Below are positions 9,245-18,584 of a DNA stretch of 64,000 nt, piece by piece. The notes under the pieces are model-generated. The model worked only from the letters and a program-made list of their open reading frames with translations. It had not been told where the DNA came from and did not search any database. Origin of the DNA: Flavobacterium nitratireducens (GTDB lineage: Bacteria > Bacteroidota > Bacteroidia > Flavobacteriales > Flavobacteriaceae); the NCBI RefSeq assembly GCF_029625335.1, contig NZ_CP121111.1:2666001-2730000 (forward strand). Reading direction: 5' to 3'. The position numbers and the translations under genes were made by a program. Position 1 is the first letter of the stretch; the number at the start of each line of letters is the position of its first letter.

Positions 9245-10015
9245 ATGCAAAAAATTACCCAACTATTTTTTTTGATTGCTACCGTAGCGATTCTTTTGAC
9301 TTCTTGTGCAAATGATAAGGACGATAAGGGGAAAATTTTTATCAAAATGATAGAAACTACTGAAAATGGTGTTTCTGAAAATTCCATTTTTAAGTATCTT
9401 GACAATCAAATCATAAGCTCTGAAAATTCAAAACAAAAAATTGAATATACCTACAACAATGGTTTAATTACTAAAATTGTAAGCTATAATAAGCTAAATG
9501 AATCGAGTGTTGTTTTAGAGTATACTTATGAAAATGAGCAATTAGTCAAACTTACTTCTTCTGAAAATTATGTGATTTATTATACTCATGCTAGTGATGG
9601 TAAAATTTCATATGAGAAATTTTCGGGTTCTTCAAAGGAAGAAGGACAAAAACTAAGTCATGGTGTTTTGTATTTTAAAAATGATAATTTGGTTAAGAGT
9701 GAGAATGTTGTCGATGTAATCGCAGAGGACAAAGTAACCACTACTACAATATCATACGAATACGATACTTATAATAACCCATATAATAGTATTGTAGGTT
9801 ATAATAAATTATTAGATAAAGCTGCTATTGTGTCAAAAAACAATGTTGTTATGATTGTTGCTGAAACAGCGGTTGTAGTAGGTGATCAAACAATTTCTTC
9901 GGCAAAAATGCATACTATAGCTTATAAATACGACAAAGACAATAATCCAACGGAGCAAGAATCAGAGTCAAGTTTGAATAATCCTAATTATTCTAAAATC
10001 CAATATTTGTATTAA
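9245..10015 (+). CDS. Putative lipoprotein with YD-like repeats
   Basis: About 256 residues. ATG at 9245 is preferred to the overlapping GTG at 9242. The signal peptide ends in ILLTSC, a lipobox. The mature part repeats a short pattern such as IEYTYNNGLITKIVSYN, LEYTYENEQLVKLTS and YKYDKDNNPTEQES, resembling the YD/RHS-like strands found in Bacteroidota surface lipoproteins. Function unknown; probably exposed on the outer membrane. It is followed after 32 bases by the GSCFA gene, so the two may be cotranscribed. Confidence 0.7.
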   Translation: MQKITQLFFLIATVAILLTSCANDKDDKGKIFIKMIETTENGVSENSIFKYLDNQIISSENSKQKIEYTYNNGLITKIVSYNKLNESSVVLEYTYENEQLVKLTSSENYVIYYTHASDGKISYEKFSGSSKEEGQKLSHGVLYFKNDNLVKSENVVDVIAEDKVTTTTISYEYDTYNNPYNSIVGYNKLLDKAAIVSKNNVVMIVAETAVVVGDQTISSAKMHTIAYKYDKDNNPTEQESESSLNNPNYSKIQYLY

Positions 10016-10047
10016 TATTTTAATACTTATTTTTGGAAAAAAATGTA

Positions 10048-11010
10048 ATGCTGTTTCGTACCGTAATTCCAATTGCTGAAAATTCATTTCCTATTGATTA
10101 TCATTCCAGAATTCTAAGTCTGGGTTCCTGTTTTGCGGTAAATATGGCGGCCCAATTGGATTATTATAAATTTCAGCATTCCTGTAATCCATTTGGTATT
10201 ATTTTTAATCCTGTTTCTATCGGAAAATTAATCGAAAGAGCCGTAAATAAAGATTTTTTTACCGAAAAAGATGTTTTTTTTCACAATGATTTATGGCATT
10301 CTTTTGAAGTTCATTCGGAACTTTCAAATCCAGATAAAGCAACTTTTTTGAAATTATTAAATGAATTAGTTGTTGCAACAAATAACCAAATAACAAAATC
10401 AACGCATTTCTTAATTACCTATGGAACTTCTTGGGTGTATCGCCATATAGAAAGTGAGCAAATTGTAGCCAATTGTCATAAAGTGCCTCAAAAACAGTTT
10501 TTAAAAGAACTGCTTTCGGTTGAGGTTATTCAAAATTCCATCCTAAATACAATTGCGCTAATTCAAAAAGTAAATCCTAATGTCAAATTTATATTTACGG
10601 TTTCGCCAGTGCGCCACATCAAAGATGGTTTTGTAGAAAATACGCTAAGTAAAGCGCATTTAATTAGTGCCATTCGTCAAGTTTTAGAGGATTCTACTAT
10701 CTATAATCTAAAATCTTCAATCTATTTTCCGAGTTACGAAATTATGATGGACGAGCTGCGTGATTATCGTTTTTATGCCGAAGATATGTTGCATCCTAAT
10801 CAGGTTGCTATTGATTACATCTGGCAACGATTTAAAGAAACAACAGTTTCAAAATCGGCATTGCCAGTATTGGAAGAGATTGGCAGTATTCAGAGCGGGT
10901 TAAACCATCGTCCTTTTAATCCTGAATCAGAAAGTCATCTTAAGTTTGTAGCTAAACTACAAGCTAAAATTGCATTACTTCAAACTCAATTTTCTCACAT
11001 TCAATTTTAA
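10048..11010 (+). CDS. GSCFA-domain protein
   Basis: 320 residues. ATG at 10048 is preferred to TTG at 10033 because MLFRTVIPIAENSFPI is the usual family start. The name-giving motif SLGSCFA is at about residues 25-31, followed by NPFGIIFNPVSI and HNDLWHSF; FTVSPVRHIKDG and the C-terminal DMLHPNQVAIDYIW supply the later conserved blocks of an SGNH-like hydrolase fold (Ser in the first, His in HPN). The substrate is not known. No signal peptide, so cytoplasmic. Confidence 0.9.
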   Translation: MLFRTVIPIAENSFPIDYHSRILSLGSCFAVNMAAQLDYYKFQHSCNPFGIIFNPVSIGKLIERAVNKDFFTEKDVFFHNDLWHSFEVHSELSNPDKATFLKLLNELVVATNNQITKSTHFLITYGTSWVYRHIESEQIVANCHKVPQKQFLKELLSVEVIQNSILNTIALIQKVNPNVKFIFTVSPVRHIKDGFVENTLSKAHLISAIRQVLEDSTIYNLKSSIYFPSYEIMMDELRDYRFYAEDMLHPNQVAIDYIWQRFKETTVSKSALPVLEEIGSIQSGLNHRPFNPESESHLKFVAKLQAKIALLQTQFSHIQF

Positions 11011-11011
11011 A

Positions 11012-11031
11012 AATACGTAATTTTTCGTATT
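11012..11031 (+). promoter_or_regulatory. AATACG-N8-CGTATT operator, copy 1
   Basis: A 20-base site with perfect 6-base arms, centred 31.5 bases before a box CAATTTTG (11053-11060) that matches TAnnTTTG except at the first base. The gene at 11085 follows. An identical geometry occurs at 17775-17823 in front of the second operon. The placement suggests an activator site near -42; the response regulator at 17123 is the obvious candidate (inference). Confidence 0.65.
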
Positions 11032-11084
11032 GATTGCCTCTTATTATTGGTTCAATTTTGCTAAGTAACATTAAAAAAACTTAG

Positions 11085-11459
11085 ATGAAATTGATTCGAT
11101 ACACATTGTTATTGGGGATACTCCAACTTTTCTTCTCTACTTCAGTTTTTGCTCAAAGAAAAGTTCTTACTGACGAAGAAGTTGTTGCCGAGGCTGTAAC
11201 TGCCGAGGTGGATGCAGTTTTTAAATCGGAAGATTTTTTAAAAAAGAAAACCAAAAAATTCAATGAGGTAAAAGGAACTATTGTTGCCGACATTGGAGTG
11301 ATTCAAAATGGTAAAGTAGCTACATTCTTCAAAGTAGATAGCGACATTGATAATGCAATGTTTACCAATTTTATTTCGGAATACATTTTAGAACACAAAT
11401 TCAATTTTAAGCTTCAAAAACAACAGCGCTATAAAATTCGCTATTCAATAACATTTTGA
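11085..11459 (+). CDS. Secreted protein of unknown function
   Basis: 124 residues with a clear signal peptide (MKLIRYTLLLGILQLFFSTSVFAQ). The mature part is charged and contains DEEVVAEAVTAEVDAVFKSEDFLKKK and ends in QQRYKIRYSITF, possibly a small alpha/beta domain. I do not recognise it. It is the first gene after the palindromic operator at 11012 and is followed in the same direction by the beta-propeller, surface and kinase genes with gaps under 70 bases. Confidence 0.65.
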   Translation: MKLIRYTLLLGILQLFFSTSVFAQRKVLTDEEVVAEAVTAEVDAVFKSEDFLKKKTKKFNEVKGTIVADIGVIQNGKVATFFKVDSDIDNAMFTNFISEYILEHKFNFKLQKQQRYKIRYSITF

Positions 11460-11521
11460 TAGAAAATAGTCTAGATGTAAAACGCAATAAACATTTATAA
11501 AACAACTTAAAAACGCAAAAA

Positions 11522-13345
11522 ATGAAAAAAATTACTTTAGTGATGCTGGCTTTCTGTGTCGGAAGTACATTACCAGCTTTTGCCCAATTTGGGAAATTAT
11601 TAGAAAAGGCTAAGAGTGCCGTTTCAGGAGGAAGTGCCGGAAAAAAAACAGGAAGTTTTTCAACTGTTTGGGAATCGGAATTCGATAACAAAGCAACCAG
11701 ATTAGCAGTTGTAAACAGTAATGGAGAATTAATTGTAGGAACTGATGATAATTCTAGTTCCGTTTTAGACAAAGATGGTAAACCAATATGGAATGGTGAT
11801 TACAAGAAAATAACAACTAATAGTACTAATAAATCCGAATTGCAGTACACTATTTTTACTGAAAACGGCGGTTATTTGTTTCTTTTTGACCAAAGAAAAT
11901 TAGGAACGGATAGAGTTGCTTGTATTGATATTAAATCAGGAAAAGAATTGTGGAATTCTGAAGCTTATCAGGATTTGATTCCAAAAGGAACTAAAGCCGA
12001 AGAAGGTTTGGATCAAGGCGAATTAGAAACTGTAAAGTATATTTTTGAATTGGATGCTTTTTTAATTTCTCAACGTGCATCGGTAATTTTAGTTAAAGCT
12101 AAAAATGGTGAGAAAATTTGGGAAACCAATCGGTTCAAAGGTGGGGTTGGAAAATATATTTATGATGCTAAAAGAAACGAAATCATAATGGTCAATTTTA
12201 AACCTACTGCACTAGGCGCTTTATTTACGGGTTTTAAAAACCAATTAGTAAAAATTAATGCTACTAATGGAGATGTAGTTTGGGATGCCACTTTTAGAGG
12301 GACCGTAGAAAAAGAGTTGGTAACACGTCGTGCTATTATTGATTTATGGATTAAAGGAGATAAGTTATTCATGTATTTGGATGGAATTCAGGCATACAAT
12401 ATCAATAACGGACAAAAGTTATGGGAAGCAATTTATGAAAATGATATGCAGGGTGCTAATGGAGGAATGTTTAGTGGCGGAAAACGTTCTAAAATTTATA
12501 GAACCTTAGCACAACCGCTTTTTACGGATGACGCTGTTTATATTGTGATTTTGGGAACTAGAGACAGAACTAAATATGTTGAAAAACATGACTTAGAATC
12601 GGGAAAATTGCTTTGGGCTTCTGAGAAAATTACGGGCGCTTTGTGTATGCCAAATATCTACAAAACAGGGGATAAAATAATGGTCCAAGTAGGAGGGAAA
12701 GTGCAAGTTCAGGAATATAGATTAGAGACAACTTCATATGGTATGGGAAGTACAGTCAAAGAATGGGTGCCTTATATCTTTTGGGATTATAAAGCTCAAA
12801 AAAATAGTTTGCTTTCACTTGATGATGCAACTGGAAAAACCGCTTGGAGATCTGAAAAATTTGACAAACGTATAACAGACTTAATTATTGATTCTGATAA
12901 GACGGTTTTTGTAGGCGATGGGGATGAATTTTACGGTTATGACATTGCTTCTGGCAAACAATTATTTGATGTAAAACACAATGATGCCAAGGTTGGTAAA
13001 GCAACTGACGTGATTGATTTTGGAGATAAAGTGGTTGTGTTGTCCGAAAAAGGATTAGCTTCTTACCATAAAAAAGATGGTTCAAGAGTTTATGCTACGG
13101 AGAAAATAAAAGGGGTAGATTTTTTCTATCACATTGGGGATAATTATTTCTTGAGAGACCAAAGAGACAGCAAAAACATCATTTATGGAATTGATATGAC
13201 TAACGGAGAAACTAAAGGTTCTGTTCAATCAAAAGGTAAAGGAGGTAGTCCCCAATATGGTGATGGTATTGATATTACTAAAGACGGAGAGTACATCTTC
13301 GCTTTCAAAGGAAGAAAAGTAGAAAAAATCAAAGTAAACAATTAA
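11522..13345 (+). CDS. PQQ-like beta-propeller repeat protein
   Basis: 607 residues, signal peptide MKKITLVMLAFCVGSTLPAFAQ, then repeated units of the PQQ/pyrrolo-quinoline type: DKDGKPIWNGDYKK, DIKSGKELWNSEAY, NGEKIWETNRF, NATNGDVVWDATF, NNGQKLWEAIY, DLESGKLLWASEK, DDATGKTAWRSEKF, DIASGKQLFDVKH. The pattern (x-G-K/D-x-W) marks the tryptophan-docking strands of a seven- or eight-blade propeller. PQQ-binding residues cannot be shown, and in this lineage such proteins are mostly scaffolds outside the cytoplasm. It lies in the probable operon starting at 11085. Confidence 0.85.
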   Translation: MKKITLVMLAFCVGSTLPAFAQFGKLLEKAKSAVSGGSAGKKTGSFSTVWESEFDNKATRLAVVNSNGELIVGTDDNSSSVLDKDGKPIWNGDYKKITTNSTNKSELQYTIFTENGGYLFLFDQRKLGTDRVACIDIKSGKELWNSEAYQDLIPKGTKAEEGLDQGELETVKYIFELDAFLISQRASVILVKAKNGEKIWETNRFKGGVGKYIYDAKRNEIIMVNFKPTALGALFTGFKNQLVKINATNGDVVWDATFRGTVEKELVTRRAIIDLWIKGDKLFMYLDGIQAYNINNGQKLWEAIYENDMQGANGGMFSGGKRSKIYRTLAQPLFTDDAVYIVILGTRDRTKYVEKHDLESGKLLWASEKITGALCMPNIYKTGDKIMVQVGGKVQVQEYRLETTSYGMGSTVKEWVPYIFWDYKAQKNSLLSLDDATGKTAWRSEKFDKRITDLIIDSDKTVFVGDGDEFYGYDIASGKQLFDVKHNDAKVGKATDVIDFGDKVVVLSEKGLASYHKKDGSRVYATEKIKGVDFFYHIGDNYFLRDQRDSKNIIYGIDMTNGETKGSVQSKGKGGSPQYGDGIDITKDGEYIFAFKGRKVEKIKVNN

Positions 13346-13412
13346 GCGTTTTTAGTTGTAATTGAAAGGGGGTGTGAATTTTTTCATAGCCCCTTTCTAA
13401 ATGTATCAAGCG

Positions 13413-14841
13413 ATGAAAAAAATAATACTGTTGTGTGGGATTTGTTTTGTTTTTTGGACTACCGAAGCACAACAAATTCAGTGGGCATCAAAAGTTATTA
13501 AGTTTTCTTCCGATTTAGGGGGAAAGCAAAACGGTATAAAACGAATTTTAGGTAAACCTGATGTATTCCCGCAAGGTGGAAATAGTGGAAATGCTTGGAC
13601 TCCTAAAAATGCTCTTGATGGTAGAGAAATTGTCGAAGTAGGATTTGAAAAACCACAAATTGTAAAGCAAATTGCTGTATTTGAAAATTTAAATGCAGGT
13701 TGTGTCACGCGTATTTTAGTAGACAAAGGCTCTGGTAGTTATGATGCGGTCTGGACTCGGAAAAGTGATTGGAGAACACCCACTTTTAAATCAACAGCTA
13801 GAACGGATCATGATTATTATTTTAAACGAAAAAGGAGAAAAAATTCAGGAAGCACCGGATGTTTTTAATCCTGGCATTGAGTATGCTATTTTAGATAATG
13901 CTGTAGCTAATGTTGTAGCAGTTAGAGTCGAATTTAATTTTGCTCTACTACCAGGTCAAAAACAAATTGATGCCATAGGAATATCGGATTCTGAAATCCC
14001 AATTCAAGCAATGATACATACAAAACCAGCGTTTGAAAATTTAGGTGATAAAAATATATTGGATTTTCAAGTAGCCGAATTAAGCAGTTTTATGTTATCG
14101 GATGATGGACAAAAACTTTTTTTAACTAATAAAACAGAAGAGGCAGATCAGGTTTTTATTAGTCAAAAATTAAGCGATGGAAAATGGGCTGAACCTCAGT
14201 TAGTACCTAGTTTAAGTAAAAATGAATCCTATAATTATGTTGTGAGTTCTAATTCCAATTTCCTTATAAAAGGAGGGGCAAATTATACGAGAAATTCGAC
14301 CGAAACAGGTTTTACCTTATATGAATTTAAAGACGGTAATTATCAGATAGTTTCTCCGCTTAAAATAACAGCTTATAATAATTACAACGACACAGCTGAT
14401 TTAAGTGTTTCGAAAGATGGAAAAACGATTATTATGGGTATAGAAACCGATTTTACTCAAGGAGGAGCTGATTTGTATTTTGCAACTAAAAAAGAAGATG
14501 GAACATTTGGTTTACTTCAAAATTTAGGTAAAAGTGTGAATTCTGCAGGCCATGAATTGTTACCACAATTGTTATCTGACAATACCACACTTATTTTTAG
14601 CAGCAATGGGTATAGTGTTTATGGTGATTTTGATCTTTTTGTGACTTATCGCTTAGATGATACCTGGAAAAAATGGTCAGAACCAATAAATTTAGGGAGT
14701 AAGATTAATTCACCCGATTTTGAAGGTTCTCCATTTTATGATGAAGATAAGGAGTTGTTCTATTTCTCGAGTATTGTAAATGGAAAAACAACTTGTAGTT
14801 CTATTAAGATACCTAAAAGTGTTTTAATGAAAGGGAATTAA
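13413..14841 (+). CDS. Secreted protein, N-terminal OmpA-family-like domain plus WD40-like propeller (frame disrupted)
   Basis: Read as one gene with a +1 frame change around 13815-13830. First part (13413-13868 frame): signal peptide MKKIILLCGICFVFWTTEAQ, then WASKVIKFSSDLGGKQNGIKR and LGKPDVFPQGGNSGNAW with VGFEKPQIVKQIAVFEN, a domain often seen at the start of Bacteroidota OmpA-family surface proteins. Second part (to 14841): LNEKGEKIQEAPDVFNPGIEYAIL, then PD40-type propeller strands (LSSFMLSDDGQKLFLTNK, DLSVSKDGKTIIMGIE, STTLIFSSNGYSVYGDFDLFV-like). No OmpA peptidoglycan-binding domain follows. The frame break fits a 1-base insertion near an A/T-rich stretch. Confidence 0.75.
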
Positions 14842-14865
14842 AGTGAAATCTAATGGTGAAATGTG

Positions 14866-15149
14866 ATGGAGGTACTGGTATTGATATTGTTATTTTTAGG
14901 GATGATTATTTTTTGTAATTGTTGGGTTGAAATTAAGAGAGAAAAAAAGATTTTGAAAATAGAATTACCATGTTAGAGGCACAACTTAGGCAAAAAACAC
15001 AAAAAAACAGCCATTTCGAAAACCAGATATTGCTATGTACAATGCTGTTGGAACAAATAAAAGCATCAAATGCTTTTTTAAACGAAGCTATTTTTGATTT
15101 GAATTCCAATTTGTTTGGAGAATTATATCCCAAAAAAGACTTACATTAA
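14866..15149 (+). CDS. Small membrane protein with coiled coil (frame disrupted)
   Basis: Too short for usual gene calls and split by a likely missing A in the A-run 14956-14959. The first frame begins MEVLVLILLFLGMIIFCNCW, a membrane helix, followed by basic residues; adding one base continues as NRITMLEAQLRQKTQKNS, LLEQIKASNAFLNEAIFD and ends YPKKDLH at 15149, about 94 residues. A single helix plus a charged helical tail suggests a membrane-tethered coiled coil. It starts 24 bases after the propeller gene and ends 46 bases before the histidine kinase gene, so it may be an accessory to that sensor (inference). Confidence 0.5.
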
Positions 15150-15195
15150 AAAAGTTAATCCTATTTTTTTTATCTTTAGTGTGTAAAATTAGCCC

Positions 15196-17121
15196 ATGAG
15201 TAAAACGCTATTTATTTTTTTGCTATGCACAGGTATTACTTTTTCTCAAAAGTCTAATCATGCAATTGATAGTTTAAAAAATGCACTTAAAATTTGTAAT
15301 AAATTAGAAAAATTAAAAACTTTGATTCAGCTTTCAGACGAGTATAGTAATATAGACTTGGAACAATCAAAGAAAATATCCTATTTAGCCCTCAGTCAAT
15401 CTAGGTTGCAAAATAATCCAACTTATATCGCAATGGCATTCAACTGTATTGCGAATGTCCATCAATATAAAAGCGAATTGGATTCGGCTTTGTATTTTCA
15501 TAAAAAAGCATTGAGCATCCGAAAATCCATTAATGATTCTCTAGGTATGGCAGATACCTATAACAATATTGGTATTGTGTATGATAGTAAAGGCCAATTT
15601 GATGCTGCTTTGAAATATTATTTTAAAGCACTGTATTTTTATGAAAAGAAAAAGGATAATGTAAAGCAAGCTATGACCAATACTAATATTGGAATTATTT
15701 ATAAAGCTCAGAAGGAATATTCAAAAGCCTTGTTGTATTACAGAAGAGCCATCGCTTTGTATTTCAAAACAAGCGACAAATTAGGGCAAACTATGGCGGT
15801 AGGAAATTTAGGAGGATTATTGATTAATTTTAAAAAATATCAAGAATCGTTAAAATATTCTTTTATGGCTAAAAAAGGATATCTTCAATTAGGTTGTGAA
15901 CGATTTGTAGCCTATCCGTTATCGAATATTGCTATAGTTTATGATAGTTTGCATAAGTATGATTTTGCTGAAAAAAATTATCTGAAAGTAATACAATTAC
16001 ATGAGCAATTTAAGAACTCATTTGAAGTAGCCGAAAATGCAAATGCATTTGCACTCTGTTTGATTAAACAAAAGAAGTATAGAGAAAGTATTGCGTTTTC
16101 CTTAAAGGCATTGTCTTTTGCTAAAAAATCAAAAGCCAATTTATTAGAAGTTTATGCCTATAAAAATTTGCACAAAGCGCATTCTCAATTAAAGGAATAT
16201 CATAAAGCGAATCATTTTGCCGGTTTGTATATTTCAGGAAAAGATAGTTTGTTTGAATCTGATAAAACCAAAATTATCTTCGATTTAGAAACCAAATATC
16301 AAACAGCAAAAAAAGAACAATTATTGATTCAAAAAGAAGCCGAAACCAAACAAAAAAATATTTTGTTGATAGGGGTTTCAGTTTTAGCAGTATTGGTTGG
16401 ACTCATCGGGTTTTTAATTTACCGCCAACAGAGACTTAGAAACAAACAACAGGAACAAGAATTTGAACTTAAAAATGCCATTCAGGAAATAGAAACTCAA
16501 AATAAGTTGCAACAACAGCGATTAGATATCTCAAGAGATTTACATGATAATATTGGAGCTCAGTTAATATTTATTATTTCTTCCATAGATACAATTAAAT
16601 ATGCTTTTGATATTACTAATAAAAAGTTAGATGATAAATTATCCACGATTAGTTCTTTTACTAAATCTACAATCGTTGAACTAAGGGATACAATTTGGGC
16701 TATGAATTCTAGTGAGATTACATTTGAAGATTTAAAAATTCGAATACATAATTTTATAGAGAAGGCGAAAGAGGCAAAAGATCAAATCAATTTTTTATTT
16801 AGTATTTCTAATGATGTCATGAAGGTCAAATTAAGTTCTGTAGAGGGGATGAATCTTTACAGGATTATTCAGGAAGCAGTCAATAATAGCATTAAATATT
16901 CGGAAGCTACATCAATTTCTATTCATGTTGTTCAAGTAGAGAAGCATATTCAACTAACAATTCAAGATAATGGTTCTGGTTTTGACTATGAAAATATTGA
17001 AAAGGGTAATGGTTTACAAAACATGCAAGATCGAATCGAAGCTATGGGAGGTGAATTTAATTTAGTATCACAACCCGGAAAAGGAACTAGTATTAATTTG
17101 TTGTTTACCAAAAAAGCCTAA
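15196..17121 (+). CDS. TPR-containing sensor histidine kinase
   Basis: 641 residues: signal peptide, about six to seven TPR repeats in the periplasm (ADTYNNIGIVYDSKGQFDAALKYYF type), one membrane helix near residues 387-409 (VSVLAVLVGLIGFLIY), a coiled coil, a HisKA_3 dimerisation domain with SRDLHDNIGAQL (phospho-accepting His near 451), and a HATPase domain with the N box EAVNNSIKYS and G box DNGSGFD / GNGLQNM. It would sense an envelope signal through the TPRs and phosphorylate the regulator encoded one base further on. All catalytic motifs are present. Confidence 0.92.
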   Translation: MSKTLFIFLLCTGITFSQKSNHAIDSLKNALKICNKLEKLKTLIQLSDEYSNIDLEQSKKISYLALSQSRLQNNPTYIAMAFNCIANVHQYKSELDSALYFHKKALSIRKSINDSLGMADTYNNIGIVYDSKGQFDAALKYYFKALYFYEKKKDNVKQAMTNTNIGIIYKAQKEYSKALLYYRRAIALYFKTSDKLGQTMAVGNLGGLLINFKKYQESLKYSFMAKKGYLQLGCERFVAYPLSNIAIVYDSLHKYDFAEKNYLKVIQLHEQFKNSFEVAENANAFALCLIKQKKYRESIAFSLKALSFAKKSKANLLEVYAYKNLHKAHSQLKEYHKANHFAGLYISGKDSLFESDKTKIIFDLETKYQTAKKEQLLIQKEAETKQKNILLIGVSVLAVLVGLIGFLIYRQQRLRNKQQEQEFELKNAIQEIETQNKLQQQRLDISRDLHDNIGAQLIFIISSIDTIKYAFDITNKKLDDKLSTISSFTKSTIVELRDTIWAMNSSEITFEDLKIRIHNFIEKAKEAKDQINFLFSISNDVMKVKLSSVEGMNLYRIIQEAVNNSIKYSEATSISIHVVQVEKHIQLTIQDNGSGFDYENIEKGNGLQNMQDRIEAMGGEFNLVSQPGKGTSINLLFTKKA

Positions 17122-17122
17122 A

Positions 17123-17770
17123 ATGAAAAAATTGGTTATTGTTGATGATAATACTTTTTTAATGAAATCTGTTCTGCAAAAATTATCTTTTTTTGATGAT
17201 TTTAAAGTGCAATTTACGGCTATGAATGGGCAGGATTTAATTCAAAAACTAGATAAAAATCACAATGTAGATTTGATTTTGATGGATATTGAAATGCCTA
17301 AGATGAATGGAATTGAAGCCACAGAACAGGTGAAAAATAGATATCCCAATATTAAAATAATAATGCTTACCGTTTTTGATAACGATGAAAATATTTTCAA
17401 ATCTATTAAAGCAGGTGCCGATGGGTATTTGTTAAAAGAAGTAAACCCAAAAGATTTACAGCAAGGTATTTTAGAAACACTTAATGGAGGGGCTACAATG
17501 ACTCCGTCAATAGCCATGAAAACGCTAAAATTATTTAGAAATCCAATGTCATTTGAATCGGTTGTTGATAGTGAAACCTATAATTTAACAAGCCGTGAAA
17601 TTGAAGTTTTAGAACAATTGAGCAAAGGTTTGAAGTACAATACAATAGCTGATAATTTATTTCTTTCTGCAGGTACAATTCGTAAACATGTAGAGAATAT
17701 ATATACTAAACTTCAAGTTCATAATAAGCTAGAAGCTATCCAGAAGGCGAGGAATAATAATTTGATATAG
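17123..17770 (+). CDS. LuxR/NarL-type response regulator
   Basis: 215 residues. Receiver domain 1-120 with acidic pocket VDDN, phospho-acceptor Asp at about residue 55 (LILMDIEMPK), T/S at LTVFD and Lys at LLKEVNPK; DNA-binding helix-turn-helix at about 150-210 (LTSREIEVLEQLSKGLKYNTIA, SAGTIRKHVENIYTKL). Its ATG begins one base after the kinase stop TAA, so both are cotranscribed. Regulators of this family bind 7-1-7-like or interrupted palindromes near -42; two such sites (11012 and 17775) flank this gene set. Confidence 0.93.
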   Translation: MKKLVIVDDNTFLMKSVLQKLSFFDDFKVQFTAMNGQDLIQKLDKNHNVDLILMDIEMPKMNGIEATEQVKNRYPNIKIIMLTVFDNDENIFKSIKAGADGYLLKEVNPKDLQQGILETLNGGATMTPSIAMKTLKLFRNPMSFESVVDSETYNLTSREIEVLEQLSKGLKYNTIADNLFLSAGTIRKHVENIYTKLQVHNKLEAIQKARNNNLI

Positions 17771-17774
17771 TTTA

Positions 17775-17823
17775 AATACGAAATTTTACGTATTTTCTTA
17801 AAACTTAGTTTAAAGTAGTTTTG
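17775..17823 (+). promoter_or_regulatory. AATACG-N8-CGTATT operator (copy 2) with -7 box
   Basis: Perfect 6-base arms at 17775-17780 and 17789-17794. A full TAnnTTTG box, TAGTTTTG, lies at 17816-17823, its first base 31.5 bases from the palindrome centre, the same distance as in copy 1. There is no convincing -33 box, as expected for an activator-dependent promoter. It drives the operon starting at 17856. Confidence 0.7.
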
Positions 17824-17855
17824 TCTCATAACCAATTAACAAAAATGTTAAAAGT

Positions 17856-18572
17856 ATGAGATGTTTTATTAGAATAAGTGTCGTTGTTTTGTTATCCTTT
17901 ACTTTCTTAAGAACGAATAGTGTTTTCGCACAGGAAAAAAATATAGCAGTAAAATTTAATACAGGGATGTCTTTTTCAAAACCTGGAGATGATTTGGGAA
18001 AGGTTGCAGATAAAGGCAGAGCTATGCAATTATTTGCCGCTGTAGAAACATCATATCATCAGAATTTTTCAAAGAATACTAAATTTGGAATGAAAGGAGC
18101 TGTTGTACTAAGTCAGGAGTGGGCTAATTTTTTGGCTAGTGACAGAAGTACAGAGCTTAAAATTTCCGTTCCAAGTGTTGCATTACGTGTTTATCCAATA
18201 TCTTTTAATGGCTCTTTAGAGGAAGGTTTAGAACAAATACTGCCAAAAGGGCTTCCTTTTTTAATTGAAGTGCCTGTTTGGATAGGGGTCTATTCTATTT
18301 TCAATAGTTTGCATTTTGATTATGGTGTAGGGGCTGGTAAAATTTTAGAAACAGCTTATATCGATGAGGTAAATTTTCAGGATGAAACAGTCAAAAGAAC
18401 TATGAGGTATTCGGGTTGGGGGCTTCAGCCACAAATTTATCAATCAGAATCAAGCAAATGGACAGTAAATGCAGTTTTCGATTTTGGAAAATATAAATGG
18501 ACAAATGCTGCTGGAGGTACATCTTCTTTTAAAAGGAATCATGTAGGTTTTGGTTTTCAATATAATTTTTAA
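17856..18572 (+). CDS. Putative outer-membrane beta-barrel protein
   Basis: 238 residues with a signal peptide (ending NSVFAQ) and alternating strands closing with KRNHVGFGFQYNF, an aromatic C-terminal residue typical of outer-membrane barrels. Other segments: FNTGMSFSKPGDDLGKV, KFGMKGAVVLSQEW, YSGWGLQPQIYQSESSKWTVNAVFDFGKYKW. I do not recognise a named family. It is the first gene after the operator at 17775 and is followed within 12 bases by a lipoprotein gene, so the pair may form one surface assembly. Confidence 0.65.
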   Translation: MRCFIRISVVVLLSFTFLRTNSVFAQEKNIAVKFNTGMSFSKPGDDLGKVADKGRAMQLFAAVETSYHQNFSKNTKFGMKGAVVLSQEWANFLASDRSTELKISVPSVALRVYPISFNGSLEEGLEQILPKGLPFLIEVPVWIGVYSIFNSLHFDYGVGAGKILETAYIDEVNFQDETVKRTMRYSGWGLQPQIYQSESSKWTVNAVFDFGKYKWTNAAGGTSSFKRNHVGFGFQYNF

Positions 18573-18584
18573 TCCCGAAAAAAA

